64,000 bases of DNA from DATJIG01 sp050260515 (lineage in GTDB: Bacteria > Pseudomonadota > Alphaproteobacteria > SMXQ01): contig JBLNCI010000036.1 in assembly GCA_050260515.1 (NCBI GenBank), positions 1 through 64,000 of the forward strand, in the 5' to 3' direction. The notes beneath the pieces were generated by a model. It saw nothing but the letters and a program-made list of their open reading frames with translations, searched no databases and was not told the DNA's origin. The translations under genes and the position numbers were made by a program. Below, piece by piece: positions 33,323 through 42,608 of the stretch (position 1 is its first letter; each line of letters starts with the position of its first letter).

Positions 33323-33400
33323 GGGTCGGCGTCTCCGTGTCAGAAGTCGAAGTGATGGACTGGAAGAGCGATACGAGCTTGGAATGCGGGAGGTGAAATC

Positions 33401-33483
33401 CCCCCTCACCCTACCCTCTCCCCATTGGGGAGAGGGATGCGAAGGCTTGGCGCGGAGCGCTTAGCCGGAGCTGGGTGAGGGGG
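33401..33483. repeat. extragenic palindromic repeat between leuD and leuB
   Basis: A double inverted repeat: outer arms CCCCCTCACCC (33401-33411) and GGGTGAGGGGG (33473-33483), and an inner perfect hairpin with arms CCCTCTCCCC (33414-33423) and GGGGAGAGGG (33427-33436). Elements of this style, beginning with ccctcaccc and ending gggtgaggg, are scattered between genes in many alphaproteobacterial genomes. It probably folds in the leu transcript. Confidence 0.8.
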
Positions 33484-33492
33484 AACGATGGC

Positions 33493-34104
33493 TTACGCGT
33501 ACAGCCAGGGGGTCTTCGACTTCTGCGCGTCCTCGAAGCTCTTGATGGCCGGAGCCTTCTCGAGCGTGAGGCCGATGTCGTCGAGGCCGTTGAGCAGGCA
33601 GTGGCGGACGAACGGGTCGATCCGGAACGCGACCTTCTCGCCGTTCGGGCGGGTGATCTCCTGCGCGTCGAGGTCGACGGTGAGGCGGGCGTTGGACCCG
33701 TTCTCGGCGTCCTTCATCAGCTCGTCGACGGTCTTCTGCGGCAGCTTGATGCAGAGGATGCCGTTCTTCGGCGCGTTGTTGTGGAAGATGTCGGCGAAGT
33801 CCGGCGCGATCACGCAGCGGATGCCGAAGTCCAGGAGCGCCCACACCGCGTGCTCGCGCGACGAGCCGCAGCCGAAGTTCTCGCCGGTGACGAGGATCTG
33901 CGCCTTGCGGTAGGCGGGCTTGTTGAGGACGAAATCGGGATCCTCCGAGCCGTCCTTCTTGTAGCGGATCGCCTCGAACAGCGCCGGGCCGAGGCCGGTG
34001 CGCTTGATCGTCTTCAGCCAGCGCGCCGGGATGATCTTGTCGGTGTCGACGTTGATCATCGGCAGCGGCGCCGCGATGCCGGTGAGCTTGGTGAACTTTT
34101 CCAT
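33493..34104 (-). CDS. leuD: 3-Isopropylmalate dehydratase small subunit
   Basis: Small (swivel) subunit of isopropylmalate isomerase, 203 residues. It begins MEKFTKLTGIAAPLPMINVDTDKIIP and contains the family motifs GENFGCGSSREHAVWAL and APDFADIFHNNAPKNGIL. It partners LeuC to convert 2- to 3-isopropylmalate. It lies 24 bases downstream of leuC. Confidence 0.97.
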   Translation of the reverse strand: MEKFTKLTGIAAPLPMINVDTDKIIPARWLKTIKRTGLGPALFEAIRYKKDGSEDPDFVLNKPAYRKAQILVTGENFGCGSSREHAVWALLDFGIRCVIAPDFADIFHNNAPKNGILCIKLPQKTVDELMKDAENGSNARLTVDLDAQEITRPNGEKVAFRIDPFVRHCLLNGLDDIGLTLEKAPAIKSFEDAQKSKTPWLYA

Positions 34105-34128
34105 CGTGTGATTTCCTTCAGCGGCGCG

Positions 34129-35526
34129 TCAGATGAACTCGCGCACGTCGGCGAGGCGGCCCTTGATGGCCGCGGCGGCGACCATCTGCGGGCTCATCAG
34201 GTGGGTGCGTCCGCCGGGGCCCTGACGGCCCTCGAAGTTGCGGTTCGAGGTGGAGGCCGCGCGCTCGCCGGGCTTCAGCTTGTCGGCGTTCATGGCGAGG
34301 CACATCGAGCACCCCGCCTCGCGCCACTCGAAGCCGGCGGCGAGGAAGATCTTGTCGAGCCCTTCCTTCTCCGCCTGCTCCTTGACCAGACCCGAGCCCG
34401 GCACGACCAGCGCGCGGACGCCGTTCGCGACCTTGCGGCCCTTGGCGATGGCGGCGGCGGCGCGCAGGTCCTCGATGCGGCCGTTGGTGCACGAGCCGAT
34501 GAACGCGGTCTCGATCGGAATCTCGGTGAGCCGCGTTCCGGGCTTGAGGCCCATGTACTCGAGCGCCCGCTCCATCGAGCGGCGGCGGTTGCCGTCGGCG
34601 ATGTCGGTCGGGTTCGGCACCGCGCCGGTGATCGGCAGCACGTCCTCGGGGCTCGTGCCCCAGGTGACCAGCGGGACGATCTCGTCGGCGCGCAGCGTGA
34701 CTTCCTTGTCGTAGCTAGCGCCCGGGTCCGACGGCAGCGTCTTCCAGTAGGCAACCGCCTTGTCGTAGTCGGCGCCCTTCGGCCCCATCGGCCGGTCCTT
34801 GAGGTAGGCGAAGGTGGTCTCGTCCGGCGCGATCAGGCCGGCGCGGGCGCCGGCCTCGATGGCCATGTTGCAGACCGTCATGCGGCCTTCCATGGAGAGG
34901 GCCCGGATCGCGTCGCCCGCGAACTCGATGACGTGGCCGGTGCCGCCCGCCGTCCCGATCTTGCCGATGATGGCGAGGATCAGGTCCTTGGCGGTGACGC
35001 CCGGATGCGGCTTGCCCTCGACGCTGATGCGCATGTTCTTGGCCGGCTTCTGGATCAGCGTCTGGGTCGCGAGCACGTGCTCGACCTCGGACGTGCCGAT
35101 GCCGAAGGCGAGCGCGCCGAACGCGCCGTGGGTCGCGGTGTGCGAATCGCCGCACACGATCGTCATGCCGGGCTGGGTGAAGCCCTGCTCCGGCCCGACG
35201 ATGTGGACGATGCCCTGCCGCTTGTCGACGATCGGGAAGTACACCAGCCCGAAGTCGCGCGCATTCTTGTCCAGCGTCTGGAGCTGGATGCGCGAGTCCT
35301 CGTCGGCGATGTTGGTGCGGTCGGTCGTCGGCACGTTGTGATCCGGCACCGCGAGCGTCGCATCGGGACGGCGCACCTTGCGGCCGGCGAGGCGGAGGCC
35401 CTCGAAGGCCTGGGCGCTGGTCACCTCATGCACGAGATGACGGTCGATGTAGAGCACGCAGGTGCCGTCGTCGCCGCGATGGACGACGTGGCTGTCCCAG
35501 ATCTTGTCGAACAGTGTCTTCGGCAT
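34129..35526 (-). CDS. leuC: 3-Isopropylmalate dehydratase large subunit
   Basis: Aconitase-family large subunit, 465 residues, with a [4Fe-4S] cluster. Cluster cysteines are in FIGSCTNGRIEDLR and GCSMCLAMN; GDSHTATHGAFGALAFGIGTSEVEHVLATQ-type segments form the substrate region. MPKTLFDKIWDSHVV at 35526 is the usual start. It begins 31 bases after the rplS stop, so leucine synthesis appears joined to the ribosomal rpsP-rplS group, a common arrangement in alphaproteobacteria. Confidence 0.97.
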   Translation of the reverse strand: MPKTLFDKIWDSHVVHRGDDGTCVLYIDRHLVHEVTSAQAFEGLRLAGRKVRRPDATLAVPDHNVPTTDRTNIADEDSRIQLQTLDKNARDFGLVYFPIVDKRQGIVHIVGPEQGFTQPGMTIVCGDSHTATHGAFGALAFGIGTSEVEHVLATQTLIQKPAKNMRISVEGKPHPGVTAKDLILAIIGKIGTAGGTGHVIEFAGDAIRALSMEGRMTVCNMAIEAGARAGLIAPDETTFAYLKDRPMGPKGADYDKAVAYWKTLPSDPGASYDKEVTLRADEIVPLVTWGTSPEDVLPITGAVPNPTDIADGNRRRSMERALEYMGLKPGTRLTEIPIETAFIGSCTNGRIEDLRAAAAIAKGRKVANGVRALVVPGSGLVKEQAEKEGLDKIFLAAGFEWREAGCSMCLAMNADKLKPGERAASTSNRNFEGRQGPGGRTHLMSPQMVAAAAIKGRLADVREFI

Positions 35527-35557
35527 GGGTATCCAGACGATGGAATGTTTACGAAAA

Positions 35558-36004
35558 TCAGTCCTGCTTCGCGGGAGCGACGTCCGCCTCGGTGACCGGA
35601 GCGGCGGCCTGGCCCTCGGTCGGGATGACCGGGAGCATGCCGCGCTTGCCCTGGCGTTCGGCGATGCGCGCCGCCTTGCCGGTGCGGCCGCGGAGGTAAT
35701 AGAGCTTCGCGCGACGGACGCGGCCGCGGCGCACCACCTCGATGTTCGCCACGTTCGGCGAGTACAGCGGGAAGACGCGCTCGACGCCCTCGCCGTACGA
35801 GATCTTCCGCACGGTGAACGAGGAGTGGAGGCCCGCGTTCGAGCGGGCGATGCACAGCCCTTCGAACAACTGGGTACGCTCGCGCTCGCCTTCAACCACC
35901 TTCACCGAGACGCGAAGGAGGTCGCCGGGGGCGAATTCGGGAACCTGGCGGGCCGCGGAGAGCTTCGCGATCTGTTCCTGGTTGATGGTTTCGATGAGGT
36001 TCAT
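35558..36004 (-). CDS. rplS: 50S ribosomal protein L19
   Basis: Large-subunit protein at the 30S-50S interface. The 148-residue product has the usual start (MNLIETINQEQIAKL) and core, with GDLLRVSVKVVEGERERTQLFEG and FPLYSPNVANIEVVRRGRVRRAKLYYLRG. The last 30 residues form an Ala/Pro-rich acidic tail longer than in E. coli, as in other alphaproteobacteria. It follows trmD in the rpsP-rimM-trmD-rplS group. Confidence 0.98.
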   Translation of the reverse strand: MNLIETINQEQIAKLSAARQVPEFAPGDLLRVSVKVVEGERERTQLFEGLCIARSNAGLHSSFTVRKISYGEGVERVFPLYSPNVANIEVVRRGRVRRAKLYYLRGRTGKAARIAERQGKRGMLPVIPTEGQAAAPVTEADVAPAKQD

Positions 36005-36037
36005 GGCACGTACCCTTATCTCTAACTTCCGTTAGCG

Positions 36038-36820
36038 TTAGCGTGAGCCGGATCGCGAGCCATTCGCGACCTTCGGCGTGGACAAAGTCTGCTTGCGCTC
36101 GACGTAGCGGGACCACAGGTCCGGCCGACGCCGACGGGTGATGTCCTCGGCCTGGGCAAGCCGCCAGGCGCGGACCTTCTCGTGATGACCGGACACCAGC
36201 ACGTCCGGGACGGACCGGCCGTCCCAAACCTGGGGCCGGGTGTAATGGGGGTATTCGAGCAAGCCTTCGGCGAAGCTGTCGTCGGCGACCGATTGCGCGT
36301 TGCCGACGACTCCCGGCAGGAGCCGGATGCAGGCGTCGAGCAGGACGAGCGCCGCAGGCTCGCCGCCCGACAGCACGAAGTCGCCGAGGCTCACTTCCTC
36401 GAGCTCGTGGGCCTCGATCACGCGCTGGTCGACGCCCTCGAAGCGGCCGCACAGCAGCAGCACGCCCGGGCCCTTCGCCAGCTCCTCGACGCGAGCCTGA
36501 TCGAGCACGCGACCGCGCGGCGTCAGATACAGCGCCGGGAGTGCGGCCTTCGCCCTGGCGGCGCGCAGCGCCGCATCGACCACGTCGGGGCGCATCACCA
36601 TCGACGAGCCGCCGCCGAACGGCGAATCGTCGACCGTGGCATGGCGATCGGTGGCGAACGAGCGGATGTCCATCACGTCGAGCGACCAGACGCCGTTCTC
36701 GCGCGCCCGTCCGGCGAGCGACTGGCCGAGCGGCCCCGGGAACATGTCCGGGAACAGCGTCAGCACGCGGGCCGTCCACGGGGCCGTCATTGCCGGCGAA
36801 GTCACGGGCGTCGTGTTCAT
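36038..36820 (-). CDS. trmD: tRNA (guanine-N1)-methyltransferase TrmD
   Basis: Methylates G37 of tRNAs reading CNN codons, preventing frameshifts. The 260-residue SPOUT protein has ARVLTLFPDMFPG, LLCGRFEGVDQRVIEAH and SLGDFVLSGGEPAALVLLDA, the trefoil-knot segments that bind S-adenosylmethionine. The ATG at 36820 overlaps the rimM stop by ATGA; an internal ATG at 36790, closer to the family start, is also possible. Second-to-last in the ribosomal group. Confidence 0.96.
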   Translation of the reverse strand: MNTTPVTSPAMTAPWTARVLTLFPDMFPGPLGQSLAGRARENGVWSLDVMDIRSFATDRHATVDDSPFGGGSSMVMRPDVVDAALRAARAKAALPALYLTPRGRVLDQARVEELAKGPGVLLLCGRFEGVDQRVIEAHELEEVSLGDFVLSGGEPAALVLLDACIRLLPGVVGNAQSVADDSFAEGLLEYPHYTRPQVWDGRSVPDVLVSGHHEKVRAWRLAQAEDITRRRRPDLWSRYVERKQTLSTPKVANGSRSGSR

Positions 36821-37419
36821 GACCGCCTCCGGCGCCAGCGCATCGGACCGCGGCGGCGGCGCGGATTGGACGACGGCTGCGGGTCCTCTGCCTCCGCACC
36901 CTCGGGCTTGGGCGCGGGCTCGAGCAGCCCTTCCGGCACCGTCACGCGGATCGTGCCGGCGACGAGGTCGACGGCGCAGGTCTCCGGCGTGAACGGCACG
37001 CAGATCGTGCCGTCGGGCCCCTCGGCGTCGAGCTCGAGGAACGCGCCCGCGCCGTAGTCTTCGACGGTGCGCACGCGGCCCAGCGCCGCGCCGTCGGCCG
37101 TCACCACGTCGAGGCCGATGAGGTCGCAGTGGTAGTACTCGCCGGGTGCCGGCTCCGGCAAAGCCTCGCGCGCGACGTACAGGCGCGTGCCACGCAAGGC
37201 TTCCGCCTGCGTGCGGCTCTCCACACCTTCGATGCGCGCGCGAACCATTTCGCCGTCCGTCCCTTCGATCGCCACTTGGAACCGTCGTCCCGTGTCGTCG
37301 CTCACCGGCCCGTAGCCCGCCACCATGCGTGGGTCCGCCGTGTAGGAGCGGATCACCACCTCGCCGCGGATGCCGCGGGCGCGAACGATCTCGCCCACGA
37401 GAACGCGGCTCTTCGGCAT
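36817..37419 (-). CDS. rimM: 16S rRNA processing protein RimM
   Basis: 30S maturation factor that binds S19. The 200-residue protein has the N-terminal RimM barrel (VGEIVRARGIRGEVVIRSYTADP) and the PRC-barrel domain (GEYYHCDLIGLDVVTADGAALGRV). The last 30 residues are a strongly basic, low-complexity extension (PRRRRGPMRWRRRRS) not found in short homologues. It lies 29 bases downstream of rpsP and overlaps trmD. Confidence 0.95.
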   Translation of the reverse strand: MPKSRVLVGEIVRARGIRGEVVIRSYTADPRMVAGYGPVSDDTGRRFQVAIEGTDGEMVRARIEGVESRTQAEALRGTRLYVAREALPEPAPGEYYHCDLIGLDVVTADGAALGRVRTVEDYGAGAFLELDAEGPDGTICVPFTPETCAVDLVAGTIRVTVPEGLLEPAPKPEGAEAEDPQPSSNPRRRRGPMRWRRRRS

Positions 37420-37448
37420 GGGTGCGTTCAGACCGGCCTCCCTCGTCC

Positions 37449-37826
37449 TCAGGCCTGCGCGCCTTCGGCCGGCGCCTCGGCGGCCTTGGCTGCGGCGTCC
37501 GCCGCGGCCTTCATCCGCTCCTGCGCCTTCGCCTTCGGCTGCGACTTCTTCGGGTTGTTGCGCGGCTTCGGCATCGGGATCGCGCCCGCCTGGCCGAGGA
37601 ACTTCGCGACGCGGTCCGACGGCTGCGCGCCCTTGGCCATCCAGCTCTTGGCGCGATCGAGGTCGAGCACCAGGCGCTTCGGGTTGTCCTTCGCGACCAT
37701 CGGGTCGAAGTAGCCGATCTTCTCGATGAAGCGGCCGTCGCGCGGCGAGCGCGAGTCGGTGACGACGATGCGGTAGAACGGGCGCTTCTTGGCGCCACCG
37801 CGCGAAAGTCGAATCGTGAGAGCCAT
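37449..37826 (-). CDS. rpsP: 30S ribosomal protein S16
   Basis: Small-subunit protein, 125 residues: MALTIRLSRGGAKKRPFYRIVVTDSRS-type start and IGYFDPMVAKDNPKRLVLDLDRA are diagnostic. The C-terminal third is an Ala/Lys/Pro-rich tail, common in alphaproteobacteria. It lies 62 bases after ffh on the same strand. Confidence 0.98.
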   Translation of the reverse strand: MALTIRLSRGGAKKRPFYRIVVTDSRSPRDGRFIEKIGYFDPMVAKDNPKRLVLDLDRAKSWMAKGAQPSDRVAKFLGQAGAIPMPKPRNNPKKSQPKAKAQERMKAAADAAAKAAEAPAEGAQA

Positions 37827-37888
37827 ACGGGTCCAGTCTCCTGTGATGTCCGGCTCGGCCGGAGGTTTCGTTGATACGTCGATACGGT

Positions 37889-39241
37889 TCAGTGCTGGCG
37901 CGGCATCAGTCCCGCGAGGCCCGTTCGCGCGAGCCCGGCGGATCCCAATTTCCGCATCTTCTTCATCATCGTCGCCATGTCGCGGTACTGCTTGATGAGA
38001 CGATTGACCTCTTCGACCTTCGTGCCCGAGCCCGCGGCGATGCGCCGCCGGCGCGAGGCGTTGAGCAGGTCGGGGTTCTTGCGCTCCTTCAGCGTCATCG
38101 AGCCGATGATCGCCTCCTGGCGCGAGATCATCTTGTCGTCGACCTTGGCGTTGGCGAGCTGCTGCTTCACCTTCGCGACGCCGGGCAGGAAATTCATGAC
38201 GCCCGACAGCCCGCCCATCTTGCGGAGCTGCTTGAGCTGGTTGCGCATGTCGTCGAGATCGAAGGTGCCCGCCTGCACCTTGGCCGCGAGCTTCCGCGCC
38301 TCTTCCTCCTCGACGACCTGCGCCGCCTTCTCGACCAGCGCGATGACGTCGCCCTGACCGAGGATGCGCGAGGCGATGCGGTCGGGATGGAAGTCCTCGA
38401 GCGCGTCGAGCTTCTCGCCGACGCCGATCAGCTTGATCGGCGCGCCGGTGATCTGGCGCATCGACAGCGCGGCACCGCCGCGCGCGTCGCCGTCCATGCG
38501 GGTGAGAACGATGCCGGTGACGCCGACGCGGTCATTGAACGCGCGGCCGACGGTGACCGCGTCCTGGCCAGTCATCGCGTCGGCGACGAGCAGGGTCTCG
38601 ATCGGCTTCGAGAGATCCTTGATGCGCTTGGCCTCGTCCATCATCTCGTCATCGATCGCGAGGCGACCGGCCGAGTCGAGGATCAGGACGTCGTAGCCTT
38701 CGAGCCGCGCGCCGGCGAGCGCGCGCTTGGCGATATCTTCAGGGCTCTGGCCCGGAACGATGGGGAGACTGGCGACGCCGATCTGGCGCGCGAGAATTTC
38801 CAACTGCTCCTGCGCCGCCGGGCGGCGGGTGTCGAGCGACGCGAGCAGCACCTTCTTGCGGCCCTGCGACAGCCGGAGCGCGATCTTGCCCGCGGTCGTG
38901 GTCTTGCCCGAGCCCTGCAGGCCGACCATGAGGAAGATCGTCGGCGGGCTGTTCGACAGCGTCAGCGACGACGATGTCCCGCCGAGCACCTTCGTCAGGT
39001 GATCGTGGACGATCTTCACCACCATCTGGCCCGGGGTGATCGAGCGCACGACGGCGGCGCCGACCGCCTCCTTCTGTATCTCGGCGACCAGGTCCTTGAC
39101 CACCGGCAGCGCGACGTCGGCCTCGAGGAGTGCCACGCGGACCTCGCGCAGCGCCTCGCCGACGTCCTCGTCCCGCAGCACGCCCTTGCGGGTGAGCTGC
39201 GCGAACGCATCGGTCAGGCGGTTGGTCAGGGTTTCGAACAT
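37889..39241 (-). CDS. ffh: Signal recognition particle GTPase Ffh
   Basis: SRP54-type GTPase that targets nascent membrane proteins with 4.5S RNA. The 450-residue protein has the N domain (1-90), the G domain with P-loop VGLQGSGKTTTAGK, DTRRPAAQEQL and LTRMDGDARGGAALS, and the M domain with the SRP-RNA-binding SRRRRIAAGSGTKVEEVNRLIKQ and a short methionine-rich tail. It pairs functionally with ftsY, which is divergently placed 2.4 kb away. Confidence 0.97.
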   Translation of the reverse strand: MFETLTNRLTDAFAQLTRKGVLRDEDVGEALREVRVALLEADVALPVVKDLVAEIQKEAVGAAVVRSITPGQMVVKIVHDHLTKVLGGTSSSLTLSNSPPTIFLMVGLQGSGKTTTAGKIALRLSQGRKKVLLASLDTRRPAAQEQLEILARQIGVASLPIVPGQSPEDIAKRALAGARLEGYDVLILDSAGRLAIDDEMMDEAKRIKDLSKPIETLLVADAMTGQDAVTVGRAFNDRVGVTGIVLTRMDGDARGGAALSMRQITGAPIKLIGVGEKLDALEDFHPDRIASRILGQGDVIALVEKAAQVVEEEEARKLAAKVQAGTFDLDDMRNQLKQLRKMGGLSGVMNFLPGVAKVKQQLANAKVDDKMISRQEAIIGSMTLKERKNPDLLNASRRRRIAAGSGTKVEEVNRLIKQYRDMATMMKKMRKLGSAGLARTGLAGLMPRQH

Positions 39242-39308
39242 CGGTCCATCCGGAAACGGGTACGCAAACGCACAAAACGCCAGTGCGCGACACTCGCGGA
39301 CTGGCGGC

Positions 39309-39360
39309 CACCCCCTCCAGCGGAGGTGGGAAATCTCAACCGAACTCGGCGTGAGGGGGC
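39309..39360. repeat. degenerate palindromic element between ffh and dapF
   Basis: A hairpin CCTCC-AGC-GGAGG near 39315-39327 lies within longer arms, CCCCCTC on the left and GAGGGGG on the right (near 39353-39359). The right arm matches the end of the element at 33401-33483, so it may be a decayed copy of the same family. Confidence 0.4.
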
Positions 39361-39513
39361 GGACTTTAGGCCGGGGGGACGGCGGGAGTCAAGAAACCGG
39401 GAGTCGAAAACCCCGCCAAAGCTCGGGAATTCCAGCGCTTTCGGCCCCGAAACAGGCGCGAAACGGCGGGAATCCCGTTGCTTTCCCCCTCCCCGGGCCA
39501 TATGTAGCGGGCC

Positions 39514-40353
39514 ATGGAAGGCCTGCCGTTCATCAAGATGCACGGCCTCGGCAACGACTTCGTCGTCGTCGACGCCCGCCGCAAGCCCGTCACGCTCACC
39601 GCCGCCGCCGCACGCGCCATCGCGGACCGCCGGCGCGGGGTCGGCTGCGACCAGCTCATCGTGCTGGAGGCGCCGCGGCAGGCCGATACCCAGGCCTACA
39701 TGAAGATCCGCAATGCCGATGGGGGCGAATCGGCTGCCTGCGGCAACGCGACGCGCTGCATCGGCGCGCTCCTGATGGGCGAGACCGGAGCGACGCTGGC
39801 CCGGATCGGCACCGATGCCGGCATCCTGACGGCCGAAGGCTCGGGGGCGTCGGTCACCGTCGATTTCGGCGCGCCCCGCCTCGGCTGGCGCGAGGTGCCG
39901 CTGGCCCGGGACTGCGACACGCTCCATGTGCCGATCTCCGAGGGTCCGGTCAGCGATCCCGCGTGCTGCTCGATGGGCAACCCGCACGCGACGTTCTTCG
40001 TCCCCGACGTCGAGGCCGTCGACATCGCCACGCACGGGCCGAAGCTCGAGCATCACCCGATGTTCCCGGAGCGCGCCAACATCGGCTTCGCGCAGATCCT
40101 CGCCCCCGACCGCATCCGGCTGCGGGTGTGGGAGCGCGGCGCCGGCATCACGCTGGCCTGCGGCACCGGCGCGTGCGGGGCCCTCGTGAACGCCCACCGC
40201 CGCGGCCTCGCCGCCCGCCGCGCCACGCTGATCCTCGACGGCGGATCGCTCACCATCGAGTGGCGCGAGTCCGACAACCACGTGCGCATGACGGGCCCCG
40301 TCGCCGTCGCCTATCGCGGCGAGATCGACGCCTCGCTGATCGCGGCGTCATGA
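39514..40353 (+). CDS. dapF: Diaminopimelate epimerase
   Basis: Converts LL- to meso-diaminopimelate for lysine and peptidoglycan. The 279-residue protein has both active-site cysteines: C76 in ESAACGNATRC and the second in TLACGTGACGALVNAHR near residue 217. MHGLGNDFVVVDAR is the start signature. It overlaps mtaB by ATGA. In this region the gene is linked to mtaB and ftsY, the usual alphaproteobacterial order, divergent from ffh. Confidence 0.97.
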   Translation: MEGLPFIKMHGLGNDFVVVDARRKPVTLTAAAARAIADRRRGVGCDQLIVLEAPRQADTQAYMKIRNADGGESAACGNATRCIGALLMGETGATLARIGTDAGILTAEGSGASVTVDFGAPRLGWREVPLARDCDTLHVPISEGPVSDPACCSMGNPHATFFVPDVEAVDIATHGPKLEHHPMFPERANIGFAQILAPDRIRLRVWERGAGITLACGTGACGALVNAHRRGLAARRATLILDGGSLTIEWRESDNHVRMTGPVAVAYRGEIDASLIAAS

Positions 40354-41648
40354 ACGAGATGGCGGTTCGCAGCGACGAGAAGGAGCCCGAGGCCGTCAGC
40401 CCCGAGGTCGTCACCTTCGGCTGCCGACTCAACGCCTACGAATCCGAGACGATGCTCCGCCACGCCCGCGCCGCCGGCCTCGACAACGCGGTGATCGTCA
40501 ACACCTGCGCGGTGACCGCCGAGGCCGAGCGTCAGGCGCGCCAGACCATCCGCCGCATCCGCCGCGAGCGCCCCGACGCCTTCATCGTCGCGACGGGCTG
40601 CGCCGCGCAGACCAATCCCGCGATGTTCGAGGGCATGCCCGAGGTCGACCGCGTCGTCGGCAACGCCGAGAAGATGGAGCCCGCGACGTTCCTGTCGTTG
40701 CGCACCGACGCGCATCCGCGCGTCGTCGTCGGCGACATCGGCACGGTGCGCGAGACCGCCTCGCATCTGGTCGGCGGCTTCGACGGCCGCGCCCGCGCCT
40801 TCGTGCAGGTGCAGCAGGGCTGCGACCACCGCTGCACGTTCTGCATCATTCCCTACGGCCGCGGGCCCTCGCGGAGCGTTCCGCTGGGCGACATCGTCCG
40901 CGAGGCGCGCGCGCTGGCCGAGCGCGGCATCCCCGAGCTCGTCCTGTCGGGCGTCGATCTCACGTCGTTCGGCGCCGATCTGCCGGGCACGCCCGCGCTC
41001 GGCCAGATGGTGCGCCGTCTGCTGGCGCTGGTGCCGGAGCTCAAGCGCCTGCGGCTGTCGTCCATCGACGTCGCCGAGGTCGACGACGATCTGATGCGGC
41101 TGATCGCCGACGAGCCCCGGCTGATGCCGCACCTCCACTTGAGCCTGCAGGCCGGCGACGATCTGATCCTCAAGCGCATGAAGCGCCGTCATTCCCGCGC
41201 GCAGTCGGTCGCCTTCGCCGAGCAGGTCCGGCGCCTGCGCCCCGACGTCGTGCTCGGCGCCGATCTCATCGCCGGCTTCCCGACCGAGACCGAGGCGATG
41301 TTCGCCAACACGCTGGCGCTGGTCGAGGACTGCGGGCTCACGCACCTTCACGTGTTCCCGTACTCGGCGCGCGCCGGCACACCGGCTGCGAAGATGCCGC
41401 AGGTGCCGCTCGAGGTCCGGCGCGAGCGCGCGTCCAGGCTGCGCTCCGCCGGCGCGGCTGCGCTTGCGAAGACTCTTGCCGCGCGGATCGGCAAGTCCGA
41501 AGACGTCGTGGTGGAGAAACCCGGCTTCGGACGCACCGCCCATTACCTCGCCGCCCGCCTCGAGGGCGCCCTCGCCGCCGTGCCGGCGGGCGCGGTCGTC
41601 AGCGGGCGGGCGCGCGCCGCCGACGCCGAAGCCCTCGCCGTCGCATGA
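40350..41648 (+). CDS. mtaB: tRNA (N6-threonylcarbamoyladenosine37-C2)-methylthiotransferase MtaB
   Basis: Radical-SAM methylthiotransferase of 432 residues that converts t6A37 to ms2t6A37. The N-terminal UPF0004 domain holds cluster cysteines C25, C53 and C84, and the radical-SAM motif is C158-x3-C162-x2-C165 (GCDHRCTFC). A C-terminal TRAM-like part follows. The lack of a longer RimO-like region and the dapF-ftsY setting favour MtaB over MiaB or RimO. Starts inside the dapF stop and overlaps ftsY by ATGA. Confidence 0.94.
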   Translation: MNEMAVRSDEKEPEAVSPEVVTFGCRLNAYESETMLRHARAAGLDNAVIVNTCAVTAEAERQARQTIRRIRRERPDAFIVATGCAAQTNPAMFEGMPEVDRVVGNAEKMEPATFLSLRTDAHPRVVVGDIGTVRETASHLVGGFDGRARAFVQVQQGCDHRCTFCIIPYGRGPSRSVPLGDIVREARALAERGIPELVLSGVDLTSFGADLPGTPALGQMVRRLLALVPELKRLRLSSIDVAEVDDDLMRLIADEPRLMPHLHLSLQAGDDLILKRMKRRHSRAQSVAFAEQVRRLRPDVVLGADLIAGFPTETEAMFANTLALVEDCGLTHLHVFPYSARAGTPAAKMPQVPLEVRRERASRLRSAGAAALAKTLAARIGKSEDVVVEKPGFGRTAHYLAARLEGALAAVPAGAVVSGRARAADAEALAVA

Positions 41649-42595
41649 CCGAAACGCAGGAACCGAAGCGCACGGGCTGGTTCGCGCGGCTGTCGCAAGG
41701 CCTCGGCCGCTCCGCCGAGAAGCTCGGCGGCAGCATCAAGACGCTGCTGGTCGGCGCGAAGCTCGACGACGCCGCATGGGCGTCGATCGAGGAGGCCCTG
41801 ATCATGGCCGACCTCGGCCCGGACGTCGCCGAGATGCTGGTCGAGCGCCTCAAGGCGCGGCGTCTGCCCGAGGGCGCGACCGAGCGCACGGTCCGCGAAT
41901 CCCTCGCCGACGAGATGGCGACGATGCTCCATCCGATGATGAAGCCGCTGGCGTTCGATCCGGCGCGCAAGCCCAACGTCGTACTCGTCGTCGGCGTCAA
42001 CGGAAGCGGCAAGACGACGACGATCGGCAAGCTCGCCAACCAGCTCCGCGCCCAGGGCAAGAAGGTGATGGTCGCCGCCTGCGACACCTTCCGCGCCGCC
42101 GCCGTCGACCAGCTCCGGCAATGGTGCGAGCGCTCCGGCGTCGCGTTCTTCGCCAAGGAGACGGAGGCCGACGCCGCGTCGGTCGCCTACGACGCGCTCG
42201 CGCACGCGAAAGCCGAAGGCTACGACGTGCTGCTGGTCGACACCGCGGGGCGCCTCCACAACAAGGAAGCGCTGATGGCGGAGCTCTCGAAGATCAGCCG
42301 CGTGATGGCGAAGGTCGATGCGACGGCGCCGCACGCGACCGTTCTGGTGCTCGACGCGACGACCGGCCAGAACGCGCTGACCCAGGTCCAGACGTTTCGG
42401 GACGTGGCCAAGATCACCGGGCTGATCGTCACCAAGCTCGACGGCTCGGCCAAGGGCGGCGCGGTGATCGCGCTGGCGGAAAAATGCGCATTGCCGATCC
42501 ACGCCATCGGCGTCGGCGAGGCGATCGACGACCTGCAGCCGTTCGGCGCGACGGCGTTCGCCCGCGCGCTGTTGGGGCTCGACGAAGCGGCCTGA
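41645..42595 (+). CDS. ftsY: Signal recognition particle receptor FtsY
   Basis: SRP receptor GTPase, 316 residues. The P-loop is GVNGSGKTTT (117-126) with DTFRAAAVDQL, VDTAGRLHNK and TKLDGSAKGGA. The acidic A domain of E. coli FtsY is missing; the N-terminus is a short basic amphipathic segment (KRTGWFARLSQGLGRS), the membrane-targeting form seen in alphaproteobacteria. It is translated in overlap with mtaB. Confidence 0.97.
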   Translation: MTETQEPKRTGWFARLSQGLGRSAEKLGGSIKTLLVGAKLDDAAWASIEEALIMADLGPDVAEMLVERLKARRLPEGATERTVRESLADEMATMLHPMMKPLAFDPARKPNVVLVVGVNGSGKTTTIGKLANQLRAQGKKVMVAACDTFRAAAVDQLRQWCERSGVAFFAKETEADAASVAYDALAHAKAEGYDVLLVDTAGRLHNKEALMAELSKISRVMAKVDATAPHATVLVLDATTGQNALTQVQTFRDVAKITGLIVTKLDGSAKGGAVIALAEKCALPIHAIGVGEAIDDLQPFGATAFARALLGLDEAA

Positions 42596-42608
42596 ACCTC
42601 AGGCGCTC

